A DNA stretch of 64,000 nucleotides from Mycobacterium branderi (GCF_010728725.1 NZ_AP022606.1:3038001-3102000), one strand, 5' to 3'; positions 22,504-30,709 are shown, numbered from the stretch's first letter. Numbers and translations: made by a program. The notes: generated by a model from the sequence alone, not told the origin.

Positions 22504-23321
22504 AGAGCTCGATGGCGCCCGTCGGGATCTTCGACTCCGGCGTCGGCGGGCTCACGGTCGCGCGCGCGATCATCGACCAACTGCCCGACGAGGACATCGT
22601 CTACGTCGGGGACACCGCCAACGGCCCCTACGGTCCACTCACCATTCCCGAGATTCGTGCGCACGCGTTGGCCATCGGCGACGACCTGGTCGAGCGCGGG
22701 GTCAAAGCCCTTGTCATTGCGTGCAATACGGCGTCCTCGGCCTGCCTGCGCGACGCCCGCGAACGCTACGACGTGCCAGTCGTCGAGGTCATCCTGCCCG
22801 CCGTGCGCCGCGCTGTCGCCGCCACCCGCAACGGCCGCATCGGGGTCATCGGCACCCAGGCCACCATCACCTCGCACGCCTACCAGGACGCGTTCGCCGC
22901 CGCCCGCGACACGGAGATCACCGCGGTGGCCTGCCCGCGTTTCGTCGACTTCGTCGAACGCGGCATCACCAGCGGACGCCAGGTGCTGGGCCTGGCGGAG
23001 GGATACCTCGAGCCGCTGCAGCGCGCGGGCGTCGACACCTTGGTGCTCGGTTGCACGCATTACCCATTGCTGTCCGGGCTCATCCAACTGGCGATGGGTG
23101 ACACCGTCACGCTGGTTTCCAGCGCCGAAGAGACCGCCAAGGAGTTGCTGCGGGTGCTCACCGAACGTGACCTGTTACGCCCGCACGATGCGCCGCCGGC
23201 GAGCCGCGTCTTCGAGGCCACCGGCGACCCCGAGGCGTTCACCAGGCTGGCCGCGCGGTTTCTGGGACCCGCCATCACCGGCGTCCAGCCCGTCCATCGT
23301 CACGTCGGTATATCGAGATAG
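22500..23321 (+). CDS. murI: glutamate racemase
   Basis: 273 aa, homologue of MurI (Rv1338). It makes D-glutamate for peptidoglycan. Active-site signatures are Asp12 in FDSGVGGLT, Cys75 in IACNTASS and the second Cys in LGCTHYPLL. The ATG at 22500 overlaps the previous stop. An in-frame ATG at 22512 would give a form starting [10 protein letters not shown] and is also possible. Confidence 0.95.
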
Positions 23322-23388
23322 TCGCCGTCGCGTAGTAAAGCCGTGATGTTTTCGCCAACAGGGTGCCGAACATGGCACAGTAGTCAGC

Positions 23389-24171
23389 GTGCGAATGACC
23401 GTCCTCGGCTGCTCCGGCAGCGTGGTGGGTCCTGATTCGCCGGCATCGGGATATCTGCTGCGGGCGCCGGACACTCCACCGCTGGTCATCGACTTCGGGG
23501 GAGGCGTCCTGGGGGCGCTGCAACACCAAACCGATCCCAGCGCGGTGCATGTGTTGTTGTCGCATCTGCACGCCGACCACTGCCTCGATCTGCCCGGGCT
23601 GTTCGTGTGGCGTCGCTACCACCCGACACCGCCGACGGGCAAGGCATTGATGTACGGCCCGAGCGACACCTGGTCGCGGCTGGGCGCGGCGTCGTCACCG
23701 TACGGCGGCGAGATCGACGACTTCTCCGACATCTTCGACATCCACCACTGGGTAGACAACGAGCCGGTGACGCTGGGCACGCTGACGGTCCTGCCGCGGG
23801 TGGTGGCACACCCGACCGAGTCGTACGGCCTGCGGTTCACCGATCCCGACGGGGTGTCGTTTGTCTACAGCGGCGACACCGGCTACTGCGATGCGCTCAT
23901 CGACCTGGCCCGCGACGCCGACGTCTTTCTGTGCGAAGCGTCGTGGACGCACTCGCCGCATCGTCCGGGCGGCCTGCATTTGTCGGGCACCGAGGCCGGC
24001 CGGGCGGCGGCGGAAGCCGGTGTGCGGGAGTTGCTGCTCACCCACATTCCGCCGTGGACGTCCCGCGAGGACGTGATCAGCGAAGCCAAGGCCGAGTTCG
24101 ACGGGCCGGTGCATGCGGTGGTGTGCGGCGAGACGTTCGAGATCATGCACACGGGCAGCCCCGCGAGCTGA
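23389..24171 (+). CDS. metallo-beta-lactamase-fold cAMP phosphodiesterase (Rv1339-like)
   Basis: 260 aa from GTG. It has the MBL-fold metal motif HLHADH, and further ligands in VVAHPTES, YSGDTGYCD and LLLTHIPPW. The M. tuberculosis homologue Rv1339 has been reported as an atypical class II cAMP phosphodiesterase, and the family also resembles RNase Z-like hydrolases. That activity fits a genome with many cyclases, one of them at 2530-4134. It precedes rphA by 18 bp. Confidence 0.88.
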   Translation: MRMTVLGCSGSVVGPDSPASGYLLRAPDTPPLVIDFGGGVLGALQHQTDPSAVHVLLSHLHADHCLDLPGLFVWRRYHPTPPTGKALMYGPSDTWSRLGAASSPYGGEIDDFSDIFDIHHWVDNEPVTLGTLTVLPRVVAHPTESYGLRFTDPDGVSFVYSGDTGYCDALIDLARDADVFLCEASWTHSPHRPGGLHLSGTEAGRAAAEAGVRELLLTHIPPWTSREDVISEAKAEFDGPVHAVVCGETFEIMHTGSPAS

Positions 24172-24189
24172 ACGGTTACCCTTGGCGGC

Positions 24190-24969
24190 GTGTCCAGACG
24201 AGAAGACGGCCGCCTTGACGACGAGCTTCGCCCGGTGGTCATCACCCGCGGCTTCACCTCACATCCCGCGGGTTCGGTGTTGGTCGAATTCGGCCACACC
24301 AAGGTCATGTGCGCGGCAAGCGTCATCGAGGGAGTGCCGCGCTGGCGCAAGGGCTCCGGGTTGGGTTGGCTCACCGCCGAATACGCGATGCTCCCCGCGG
24401 CCACCCACACCCGCTCTGACCGCGAGTCGGTGAAGGGTCGCCTCGGCGGTCGCACGCAGGAGATCAGCCGGCTGGTCGGCCGGTCGTTGCGCGCCTGCAT
24501 CGACCTTGCGGCGTTGGGGGAGAACACCATTGCGATCGACTGCGACGTGCTGCAGGCCGACGGCGGCACCCGCACCGCCGCGATCACCGGCGCCTACGTC
24601 GCACTGGCCGACGCGGTGACCTATCTGTCTGCGGCCGGCAAGCTGTCCGATCCGCGGCCGCTGTCGTGCGCGATCGCCGCGGTCAGCGTCGGCGTGGTCG
24701 ACGGTCGCATCCGGGTGGACCTGCCCTACGAGGAAGACGCGCGCGCCGAGGTCGACATGAACGTCGTCGCGACCGACACCGGGACGCTGGTCGAGGTGCA
24801 AGGGACGGGCGAGGGTGCGACGTTCCCGCGCTCGACGCTGGACAAGCTGCTCGACGCCGCGCTGGCCGCGTGCGACAAACTGTTCGCCGCGCAGCGCGAA
24901 GCGTTGGCGTTGCCCTATCCGGGTGTGCTGCCCGAAGGCCCTCCGCCGCAGAAGGCGTTCGGAAGCTGA
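24190..24969 (+). CDS. rph: ribonuclease PH
   Basis: 259 aa, the same length I recall for RphA (Rv1340). It trims the 3' ends of tRNA precursors using phosphate. The conserved N-terminal part ([23 protein letters not shown]), the THTRSDRES phosphate-binding motif and the [14 protein letters not shown] active site are all present. It starts with GTG. The gene ends just before the second MIRU-like repeat. Confidence 0.95.
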   Translation: MSRREDGRLDDELRPVVITRGFTSHPAGSVLVEFGHTKVMCAASVIEGVPRWRKGSGLGWLTAEYAMLPAATHTRSDRESVKGRLGGRTQEISRLVGRSLRACIDLAALGENTIAIDCDVLQADGGTRTAAITGAYVALADAVTYLSAAGKLSDPRPLSCAIAAVSVGVVDGRIRVDLPYEEDARAEVDMNVVATDTGTLVEVQGTGEGATFPRSTLDKLLDAALAACDKLFAAQREALALPYPGVLPEGPPPQKAFGS

Positions 24970-24977
24970 CGCGTCGG

Positions 24978-25019
24978 CGACGATGCAGAGCGCAGCGATG
25001 AGGAGGAGCGGCGCCGGTG
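24978..25019 (+). repeat. MIRU-like interspersed repeat, copy 2
   Basis: CGACGATGCAGAGCG, AGCGATGAGGAGGAG, CGGCGC, then the GTG start of the next gene. It is nearly identical to copy 1 at 20143-20187, differing by a few bases and a 2-base insertion. As there, it fills the gap between two genes and provides the ribosome-binding site (AGGAGGAG). Confidence 0.75.
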
Positions 25020-25613
25020 CCTGAGCTGCTGGTGGCCAGCCGCAACCCGAAGAAGCTGGCCGAGCTGCGGCGGGTGCTGGACGCGGTGGGGCTGACGTTG
25101 GAGTTGGTTTCACTCAACGATGTCGCGCCGTTCGAGGAATCGCCGGAAACCGGTGCCACATTTGAAGATAACGCGCTGGCCAAGGCTCGTGATGGGTTTG
25201 CCGCCAGTGGGTTGCCTTGTGTCGCAGACGATTCAGGGCTGGAAGTGGACGCGTTGAACGGCATGCCCGGGGTGTTGTCGGCCCGATGGGCCGGTGTGCA
25301 TGGCGACGACGCCGCCAACACCGCGCTGCTGTTGGCTCAGTTGCGCGACGTGCCCGAGGAGCGGCGCGGCGCGGCGTTCGTGTCGGCATGCGCGCTGGTG
25401 TTCGGGTCGGGCGAAGTCGTGGTGCGGGGCTCGTGGCCGGGCAGGATCGCGTACGAACCGCGCGGCGGCGGCGGCTTCGGCTACGACCCGGTCTTCATCC
25501 CCGACGGCTCGGACCGCACGGCGGCGCAGCTCAGCCCCGACGAGAAGGACGCGGCATCGCACCGCGGCCGTGCCCTGAGGCAGTTGGTGCCGGCGTTACG
25601 TGAGCTGTCATAG
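25017..25613 (+). CDS. XTP/dITP pyrophosphatase (RdgB/HAM1)
   Basis: 198 aa from the GTG at 25017, homologue of Rv1341. It removes inosine and xanthosine triphosphates from the nucleotide pool. Signatures are ASRNPKKLAEL at the N terminus, FEDNALAKAR, VADDSGLEVDALNG and GGFGYDPVFIP. The start is set by the AGGAGGAG site in the MIRU-like repeat. It is the last gene of the long plus-strand run; two small membrane-protein genes face it. Confidence 0.94.
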   Translation: MPELLVASRNPKKLAELRRVLDAVGLTLELVSLNDVAPFEESPETGATFEDNALAKARDGFAASGLPCVADDSGLEVDALNGMPGVLSARWAGVHGDDAANTALLLAQLRDVPEERRGAAFVSACALVFGSGEVVVRGSWPGRIAYEPRGGGGFGYDPVFIPDGSDRTAAQLSPDEKDAASHRGRALRQLVPALRELS

Positions 25614-25686
25614 CCGCGCCGTCGCGACTGTGCCGTTTCATACGCGACACGCCGGTGTGGCCGTATCAAACCGCAGAGTCGACGGG

Positions 25687-26016
25687 CTATAACCCAAAGC
25701 GCGCCTTGACGTTTCGGGTCTGGAAGTGCTCGACGATGATGCCAAGCAGCGGAATGGTGCCGGCCAGCAGCACGCCGATCGTCTTGCCAATGGGCCAGCG
25801 GACCTTGACCGCGAGGTTGAACGCGGCCAACACGTAGACGAAGTACACCCAGCCGTGGACCACTTCGATCCACCGGATCTCGTGGTGGAAGACCAGATGC
25901 GACACGATCTCGTAGCACAGTGCGATCAGCCAGATGCCCGTCGTCCAGGCCATGACGCGGTAGCCCAGCAGCGCGGTGCGGATCTTTTCAACCGGCACGG
26001 TCCCCGGTGTGGTCAT
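25687..26016 (-). CDS. DUF3817 integral membrane protein (Rv1342c homologue)
   Basis: 109 aa with three hydrophobic segments (about 10-30, 40-60, 75-95) and the pattern EIRWIEVVHGWVYFVYVLAAF typical of DUF3817. Its role is unknown; it sits in the inner membrane. The ATG at 26016 overlaps the stop of lprD (ATGA), so the two are translated together. Confidence 0.85.
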   Translation of the reverse strand: MTTPGTVPVEKIRTALLGYRVMAWTTGIWLIALCYEIVSHLVFHHEIRWIEVVHGWVYFVYVLAAFNLAVKVRWPIGKTIGVLLAGTIPLLGIIVEHFQTRNVKARFGL

Positions 26017-26393
26017 GTGGTGGTCCTCTTCTGTCTCTGGTGGTCGGATTTCGCCAGCTCGGCCAGGTAAGCGTTGTACTCACGCAGTGCGGGATCGTCG
26101 TCCGCTTGGGCTACCGGTTTCGGTCGCTCCGGTAGAAGTCCGTCGGGTATCTCCGTCATGGCGTGGTCGTGCGGCGGCTCGGGCGGCGCTTCTTCGTAGC
26201 GGACGAATTTGCGGTAGGCGTACACACAGAACCCGGCGAACAGCGGCCACTGCAGTGCGTAGCCCAGGTTCTGGAAGGTGCCCGACGCCGATTGAAACCT
26301 CGTCCACTGCCACCAGCCCAGCGCCAGACAACCGCAGGCAGCGACGATCACGAGCGCGACGAGCGCCCATCTCCGACGTCGTGTAGTGGACAC
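26013..26393 (-). CDS. lprD: small membrane protein LprD
   Basis: 126 aa, the same length I recall for Rv1343c. The GTG at 26393 (VSTTRRRRWALVALVIVAACGC) is chosen over a longer reading because it begins the conserved family sequence. One hydrophobic stretch carries a Cys in ACGC, which is why it is called a lipoprotein, but the context is a poor lipobox. A second hydrophobic segment (LQWPLFAGFCVYAYR) follows. The Pro-rich C-terminal half ends in REYNAYLAELAK. In M. tuberculosis the mycobactin-2 genes come next; here the match ends. Confidence 0.88.
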   Translation of the reverse strand: MSTTRRRRWALVALVIVAACGCLALGWWQWTRFQSASGTFQNLGYALQWPLFAGFCVYAYRKFVRYEEAPPEPPHDHAMTEIPDGLLPERPKPVAQADDDPALREYNAYLAELAKSDHQRQKRTTT

Positions 26394-26409
26394 GATTAGA
26401 CGGTACCGC

Positions 26410-27153
26410 TCACCCCTTCGGTCCGACGAACTCGTCGAGTCGCGCGACCGCCGCCTTGCGGTAGATCGCGACCTGGTATTTGCTCGGCAGAGTCCACGGA
26501 ATCCCGAGGTCGTCGAGCGCGGCACAGAACAAGCCGCGGATATCGTCGGAGCGGTTCGAGAAGTGATAACGGACGCTTCGGACGCCGCGGTCGTTGGCCA
26601 CCACGCGGCAGCCGTCGCTGTCGATCAGGCCGCGGATGAACTCTTCGGTGGCCTGCTTAACGAGCACTTCCTGCCAGGGCTCCAGTCGGATCGGTCTCAA
26701 GTGTTTTTTACCGGGGCCGTGCTGCGGCAAAAGGCACGGCCAGTGCTTGGAGTAGAGCGTCACTTCGATGCAATTATCCGAACGACATAGCATTGCGGCG
26801 CGCTGACCCGGCATCAGCGCGTCGATCGCATTGCGGCAGCGGTCGACGATGCCGGGGTACTTGGCGTCAAGTGTGATCCTTAGCTGCCATGCTCGAGGAT
26901 GTCGTGAGATGCAGCCATCACCCAGATACAGGCCGAGCAGATAGCAGTACGCAGTTGCCGGCAGTTCGGAAAAGTCATGATCAATGCTGCAGCCTAACGA
27001 CGAACTCGTGCTCCTCGCCAGGAGTGGCACTCTGCCGGAGCGCCACTCCCACACCGTCCTTCGCGGTATCCCCGTCTGACGGGCGATCGCGCAGTCGTTC
27101 ATTCCGGTTGAGATCAGGCGCTGAACAGCTTCGAATTCGTCCGCGGATCGCAT
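26410..27153 (-). CDS. helix-turn-helix plus LAGLIDADG endonuclease-like protein
   Basis: 247 aa with a strong ribosome-binding site (AGGAGG, 5 nt). Residues about 1-40 form a helix-turn-helix (NDCAIARQTGIPRRTVWEWRSG). Two LAGLIDADG-type helices follow: YLLGLYLGDGC and FIRGLIDSDGC, each ending in the acidic residue used for metal binding. This is the two-motif monomeric form of homing endonucleases. It is free-standing, not inside an intron or intein, and sits between lprD and a tRNA-Leu gene. Related actinobacterial proteins are often annotated as transcriptional regulators. Whether it cuts DNA is unknown. Confidence 0.8.
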   Translation of the reverse strand: MRSADEFEAVQRLISTGMNDCAIARQTGIPRRTVWEWRSGRVPLLARSTSSSLGCSIDHDFSELPATAYCYLLGLYLGDGCISRHPRAWQLRITLDAKYPGIVDRCRNAIDALMPGQRAAMLCRSDNCIEVTLYSKHWPCLLPQHGPGKKHLRPIRLEPWQEVLVKQATEEFIRGLIDSDGCRVVANDRGVRSVRYHFSNRSDDIRGLFCAALDDLGIPWTLPSKYQVAIYRKAAVARLDEFVGPKG

Positions 27154-27236
27154 GGCCCCTCCTGGCGTTGGAACTCAAGGTAGGCCGCGCCACCGACAGA
27201 TGGCTCGCTCGATTGCAGCGATAGGATCGTTGGCCT

Positions 27237-27320
27237 GCGGGCGTGGCGAAACTGGCAACCGCTCGGGTTTTAGGTGCCCGTGCTCGAAAGAGCTTGAGGG
27301 TTCGAGTCCCTCCGCCCGCA
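27237..27320 (+). tRNA. tRNA-Leu (anticodon UAG)
   Basis: 84 nt that fold as a class II tRNA. The acceptor stem is GCGGGCG / CGCCCGC and the discriminator base is A. The anticodon stem CGGGT / GCCCG holds the loop TTTAGGT, giving anticodon TAG. A long variable arm and the T arm GAGGG-TTCGAGT-CCCTC follow. The 3' CCA is not encoded. It lies at the junction between the conserved core and the accessory region. Confidence 0.95.
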
Positions 27321-27518
27321 CAACATGTGGACTGCAGCGCATGCAAGCTGTCTTGCAGCGCAAGCACATTCGTCCCCCGGACTGATACCTCGACCGGCCT
27401 TCCTGCCTCGGACTGCACCGCCCGCTCGTCGTTGAGCTAGCTCGCCTAAGCAGTCAAAAAGCACCCGACTTGTAAAGACATCTTGGCCACAAGCGAGTGG
27501 TTATCCCGCCGTCGCGAG

Positions 27519-27541
27519 GGCTGTGGCAGTACGCTACAGCC
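27519..27541. promoter_or_regulatory. inverted repeat upstream of the leader ORF and repeat-protein gene
   Basis: GGCTGTGGC, five bases (AGTAC), then GCTACAGCC: 8 of 9 positions pair. It could be an operator or an RNA hairpin. It has no T tract, so it is not a simple terminator. It ends 25 bp before a ten-codon reading frame. Confidence 0.4.
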
Positions 27542-27566
27542 GGTATCTCCTCGAAGGAGAGGGATC

Positions 27567-27599
27567 ATGCAGTGGTTGCGGTGGTCTCCGAGAAAATAG
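27567..27599 (+). CDS. possible ten-residue leader peptide (MQWLRWSPRK)
   Basis: A GGAGAGG site sits 4 nt before this ATG, which is one of the better ribosome-binding sites in the area. The peptide has two Trp in ten residues. The frame ends 79 bp before the start of the repeat protein. It could be a regulatory upstream ORF or chance; there is no comparative evidence. Confidence 0.3.
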   Translation: MQWLRWSPRK

Positions 27600-27678
27600 G
27601 GGGCCGGGTCGGCATCCGCGGGCGGCGAGGGCGTCCGCGGGGTCCGTTATTACCGCGGCGCGGTTCTAGGACGCGGCC

Positions 27679-28920
27679 ATGATGAACTGGCCAGACAGCG
27701 CGGCTGTGGCTTTTGCGGTGCCACTGACGATCGGGCTGGCCGGCCTGGCCCTAGGCGTAGTGGATTTCTTCAACGGCCCGAAGAAGGCGGTTGCGCGACC
27801 GGCACACGTCACGCCGGCCCCGCCGAAACGCAGCCGCCAACCGCGCGACAGCCACGCGAGGCCACCGACCCCGCGAAAGCTGCCGCGAGTCAAGTTGAGA
27901 GCCGAGGATCGGGCGCAGGCACGAGCCGGCGCAGCAGACGCTCTGGCCGATGAAGCGCGGGCGCGGGCAGGGGCGGCGGAAGCCGAAGCGCTAGCCGCCG
28001 AAGCCGGAGTTCTGGCCGCTGAAGCGGAAGCGCTGGCTGCTGAGGCGCGGGCGCAGGTAGAAGCCGGCGAATCGGAAGCTTTGGCCGCTGACGCGCGAGT
28101 GCGGGCAGAAGCCGCCGAAGCCGAAGCTTTGGCCGCCGAGGCGCGGGCGCGGGCAGAAGCCGCCCAAGCCGAAGCGCTAGCCGCTGAGGCCCAGATGCGG
28201 AGGCGGGCGCGGGCCGAAGCCGCTGACGCCGCGGCTGTAGCCGCCCAGGCGAGGAAGCGGGCAGAAGCTGCCGAAGCTGAAGCCGCTTCCGCCCAGGCGC
28301 GGGCGAGGGCGGAAGCGGCAGAGGCCCAAGCTGTGTCGACCCAGGCGCGGGCGAGAGCGGAAGCGGCTGAGGCTCAAGCCGTGTCGGCGCAGGCGCGGGC
28401 GCGCGCCGAAGCCCACCAAGCCGAAGCGCTGGCAGCCCAGGCCAGGTCGCGACGACGGGAGCGGGCGGAAGCCGCTGATGCCGAAGCTGTGGCCGCGCAA
28501 GCACGGAAGCGTGCAGAAGTTGCAGAGGCCGAAGCCGTGGCAGCCGAGGCGCAAGCGCGGGCAGCGGCGGGCGAAGCCGAAGCGCTGGCCGCCCGGGCCC
28601 GGGAGCGGGCAGAAGCCGCTGAGGCCCAGGCTGTGTCGGCACAGGCGCGGGCGCGCGCCGAAGCCCGCGAAGCCGAAGCGCTGGCCGCCGAGGCACGGTC
28701 GCGAGCACGGGCGCGGGCGCAAGCCAGCGAAGCAGAAGCGATGGCGGCCGAAGCGCGAGCGCGGGCAGAAGCCGCCGAAGCTGAAGCCGTGGCTGCCCAG
28801 GCGCGAGCGCGGGCAGCGGCGGGCGAAGCGGAAGCCCTGGCCGCCGAAGCGCGGGCGCGGGCGATCAGGCTGCGGCTTGAGGCGGACGCGATTGCCAAAG
28901 GGGCTCCTCCGCCCGATTAA
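27679..28920 (+). CDS. membrane-anchored Ala/Glu/Arg repeat protein, long helical rod
   Basis: 413 aa. Residues about 5-30 (AVAFAVPLTIGLAGLALGVVDFF) are one membrane segment. A basic Pro/Arg stretch (about 35-75) follows, then about 320 residues built almost only from Ala, Glu and Arg, with Gln, Val and Ser at set places. The repeat unit is 16 residues (48 bp), of the form ARARAEAAEAEALAAE, broken in places by an inserted Arg cluster (RRRAR). It should form a long charged helix. Function unknown; it might be structural, anchored in the membrane with the rod inside the cell. Open frames on the other strand come from the same repeats and are not believed. The start has only a weak ribosome-binding site. 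Confidence 0.65.
   Translation: MMNWPDSAAVAFAVPLTIGLAGLALGVVDFFNGPKKAVARPAHVTPAPPKRSRQPRDSHARPPTPRKLPRVKLRAEDRAQARAGAADALADEARARAGAAEAEALAAEAGVLAAEAEALAAEARAQVEAGESEALAADARVRAEAAEAEALAAEARARAEAAQAEALAAEAQMRRRARAEAADAAAVAAQARKRAEAAEAEAASAQARARAEAAEAQAVSTQARARAEAAEAQAVSAQARARAEAHQAEALAAQARSRRRERAEAADAEAVAAQARKRAEVAEAEAVAAEAQARAAAGEAEALAARARERAEAAEAQAVSAQARARAEAREAEALAAEARSRARARAQASEAEAMAAEARARAEAAEAEAVAAQARARAAAGEAEALAAEARARAIRLRLEADAIAKGAPPPD
28093..28890 (+). repeat. degenerate 48-bp tandem repeat array
   Basis: A 48-bp unit can be lined up directly, for example 28093-28140 against 28141-28188. Copies diverge at silent and Ala/Glu/Gln/Val positions and are interrupted by short Arg-rich insertions. 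The array is fully in frame with the protein. Such arrays expand and contract by slippage or recombination, so copy number may vary between strains. Confidence 0.75.
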
Positions 28921-28932
28921 GCACGGTAACCC

Positions 28933-29022
28933 TCAGCGATTGCGACCGCCGCGCTGGACGAGCCAAAGGCTTAACAGAACGGAGGCGATCACCGCGACGC
29001 TGAGCAGGATGGTGCTTGTCAT
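28933..29022 (-). CDS. possible 29-residue single-span membrane protein
   Basis: The ATG at 29022 opens a frame of MTSTILLSVAVIASVLLSLW, then LVQRGGRNR and stop: a clean hydrophobic helix of about 20 residues with a basic tail (positive-inside). It starts 24 bp after the stop of the LpqH-like lipoprotein on the same strand. There is no clear ribosome-binding site, so it would depend on coupling with that gene. It fills an otherwise empty gap. It may be real but is only weakly supported. Confidence 0.35.
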   Translation of the reverse strand: MTSTILLSVAVIASVLLSLWLVQRGGRNR

Positions 29023-29046
29023 TGCAGTAAATCTATCCGGTGACGA

Positions 29047-29469
29047 TCAACAACTCACTTCGATCTTGAAGTCGGCCGTGGCTGGCGTGTTGACATTGTT
29101 CGGGTCAGTCCCCTGGGCAGTGCCCGTGATGGTGTAGGTGTCTCCGGCAAAAGCTGCCTTGGCCTTGCCAACTCCAGCGTCGGCAACGCCGGTGAAGCCG
29201 TCGAAGTTGTCGATGTGCACCGACTCAGGTTTGGGCTTGTCCGCATCGAGTCGCACGACCGCTTGGACGTGTGCAGGCGCCGCGCCGATGTCGGCGGTCA
29301 GCAACCACTGCACCTGACTACAGGAAACCGCATGCGATGTCCGAGTGGTGTTGTTGACGGTGACCCGTGCCGTTTTCTGCGGCACCTTCTCCGAGTGCAT
29401 GAAGCAACCGGAAGTCCCTAGCGCCAGCACCGAAGCCGTCACCGCGGCCGCGACGAACCGGACCCGCAC
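29047..29469 (-). CDS. LpqH-family (19 kDa antigen-like) lipoprotein
   Basis: 140 aa from a GTG with GGAGG 7 nt upstream. It has a signal peptide with lipobox LGTSGC, so the mature protein starts at Cys22 and is lipid-anchored outside the membrane. The C-terminal part (YTITGTAQGTDPNNV ... FKIEVSC) resembles the end of LpqH, the mycobacterial 19 kDa TLR2-active antigen. A Cys near the middle (AVSCSQV) and one at the end could form a disulfide as in that family. It is probably a paralogue of LpqH, and its exact role is unknown. Confidence 0.82.
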   Translation of the reverse strand: MRVRFVAAAVTASVLALGTSGCFMHSEKVPQKTARVTVNNTTRTSHAVSCSQVQWLLTADIGAAPAHVQAVVRLDADKPKPESVHIDNFDGFTGVADAGVGKAKAAFAGDTYTITGTAQGTDPNNVNTPATADFKIEVSC

Positions 29470-29771
29470 CGGCTACCTCCATTCCCACGGGTACGTCGCA
29501 CGTCTTTCTACCAGTGCGCCGTCACTTTTGGGCGGCTGTTGGTCGAATCGGGGAAGCGGCTGCCGCCATCGTGTTGGAACAAAGATTAGGTGGTATCGGC
29601 CTGCGGCGTCGAAGACGGACATCTACCCCGTCGGGCAGCGGAGCTGCGACCAAGCGGCGGCCGGCCATGTATTGTGATTTATCGCGCAGGCAGATCCCCT
29701 GGGGCTCAAGGAGTTTCCTGTGGAATCCGTCGATGTACGAGGGCGCCGCTCACGTTGCCCCGCCACGCGCT
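29470..29771. other. 302-bp gap with no recognisable gene
   Basis: It lies between the divergent start of the lipoprotein gene and the end of the SDR gene. The first 100 bp should hold the lipoprotein promoter. Nothing else stands out, and short frames here have no ribosome-binding site or recognisable sequence. Confidence 0.6.
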
Positions 29772-30614
29772 CTAGGCGAGCGAAACGCGGCCCATGATCA
29801 GATCCATGATGGGCTTTCCGGGCGGGAATGCTCCGGTGAGCGAGGACATCACGTGCCCGTTGTCGACGAGCAGGGTCACACCGCTGATGCCGCTTGCCGC
29901 CTGGCTGTTGAGGAAGCACATCGTATTGGCCATCTGCTCGGGAGTGTGGACCTGGCAGCCGGTGGCGTCCCGGTAATCCTGGGCGAAGGTGAGCCACAGG
30001 TCGGCGTTGGCGCGGGCCAGCGGCGTGTCGGTCGGTCCGGGGCAGATGGCGTTGATGCGCACGCCCTCTTTCAGCAGGGGGAAGGCCTGCGTCGCCACGT
30101 AGGCATTGATGGCCTTTTTGCTGAAGCCGTAGTGGATGATGCCCTCCGGCTCGTGGGCCGCGACCCATGCATCGGCCGATTCGTAGTCGGGGGTGGCCAA
30201 GAATTCCTGAAGTAGCGGCAAGTCGTTCTCCCAGCCCATCCCGGCGACCGACGAGATAAAGCAGATTGCCGACCCGCGCGAAAGCTTGCCGTCGGCCCGC
30301 ACCCGGTCGATGAGATGGCGGTGACCGATGAAGTTGACTCTCATCAGCTTTGGCCCGTCGGCAACGCCGGCGGCCGAGAAGATGGCGTCGATGGGCCCGT
30401 CGACCTGGTCGATCGCGGAGTCGATCGATGATCGGTCAGACAGATCGACTCTCACCTCGTGGGCAGCCTCGTAGGAGACCGGCGCGTAATCCATCACAAT
30501 CACCTCGGCGCCGAGGGCGGCTGCCGTCTGGGCGGCGGCTGCGCCCATGCCGGTGGCGCCACCCACGACGAGCACTCGCTTGCCGTCGTACCGGAATTGC
30601 TCGATGCCGGTCAT
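29772..30614 (-). CDS. short-chain dehydrogenase, 3-alpha-hydroxysteroid/coniferyl-alcohol dehydrogenase type
   Basis: 280 aa from the ATG at 30614, with GAGGGAG just upstream. It has the NAD(P) motif GGATGMG and catalytic YGFSK. Between the catalytic Ser (ISSVAG) and Tyr there is an extra stretch of about 35 residues, as in the Comamonas 3-alpha-HSD and coniferyl-alcohol dehydrogenase subgroup. It likely oxidises a hydrophobic secondary or allylic alcohol; the substrate is not known. It is downstream of the double TetR on the same strand, with a candidate operator at 30670-30686 before it. Confidence 0.85.
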   Translation of the reverse strand: MTGIEQFRYDGKRVLVVGGATGMGAAAAQTAAALGAEVIVMDYAPVSYEAAHEVRVDLSDRSSIDSAIDQVDGPIDAIFSAAGVADGPKLMRVNFIGHRHLIDRVRADGKLSRGSAICFISSVAGMGWENDLPLLQEFLATPDYESADAWVAAHEPEGIIHYGFSKKAINAYVATQAFPLLKEGVRINAICPGPTDTPLARANADLWLTFAQDYRDATGCQVHTPEQMANTMCFLNSQAASGISGVTLLVDNGHVMSSLTGAFPPGKPIMDLIMGRVSLA

Positions 30615-30669
30615 TGCTCTCCCTCTTCTCGTGGCCCGCCACTCTGCGGGCACGCAAAAACTCTACGGG

Positions 30670-30686
30670 GAACATATTTTTGGTTC
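30670..30686. promoter_or_regulatory. candidate TetR operator, site 1
   Basis: GAACATATTTTTGGTTC, an imperfect palindrome (GAAC/GTTC arms) 56 bp before the SDR start. It matches three other sites around the tetR and norD-like genes. See the sites at 32033, 32134 and 34685. Confidence 0.55.
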
Positions 30687-30709
30687 AATACCCGATTTCG
30701 GGCTGGTGG

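Larger units (their letters stand above)
27321..27678. other. 358-bp gap after tRNA-Leu
   Basis: No gene of normal size. It holds an inverted repeat at 27519-27541 and a ten-codon reading frame with a good ribosome-binding site at 27567-27599. I see no integrase and no second copy of the tRNA 3' end, so nothing proves that an element integrated here. Confidence 0.6.

Noticed and set aside
27321..27678. Prophage or integrative element attachment site next to tRNA-Leu
   Set aside because: No integrase, phage genes or second copy of the tRNA end were found in the window.
28093..28890. CRISPR array
   Set aside because: The repeats are adjacent 48-bp units without spacers and are in frame within a protein gene. 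No cas genes are present.
27890..28898. Open frames on the minus strand of the repeat region
   Set aside because: They reflect the 48-bp repeat read backwards, giving Pro/Leu/Arg low-complexity sequence with no start signals.
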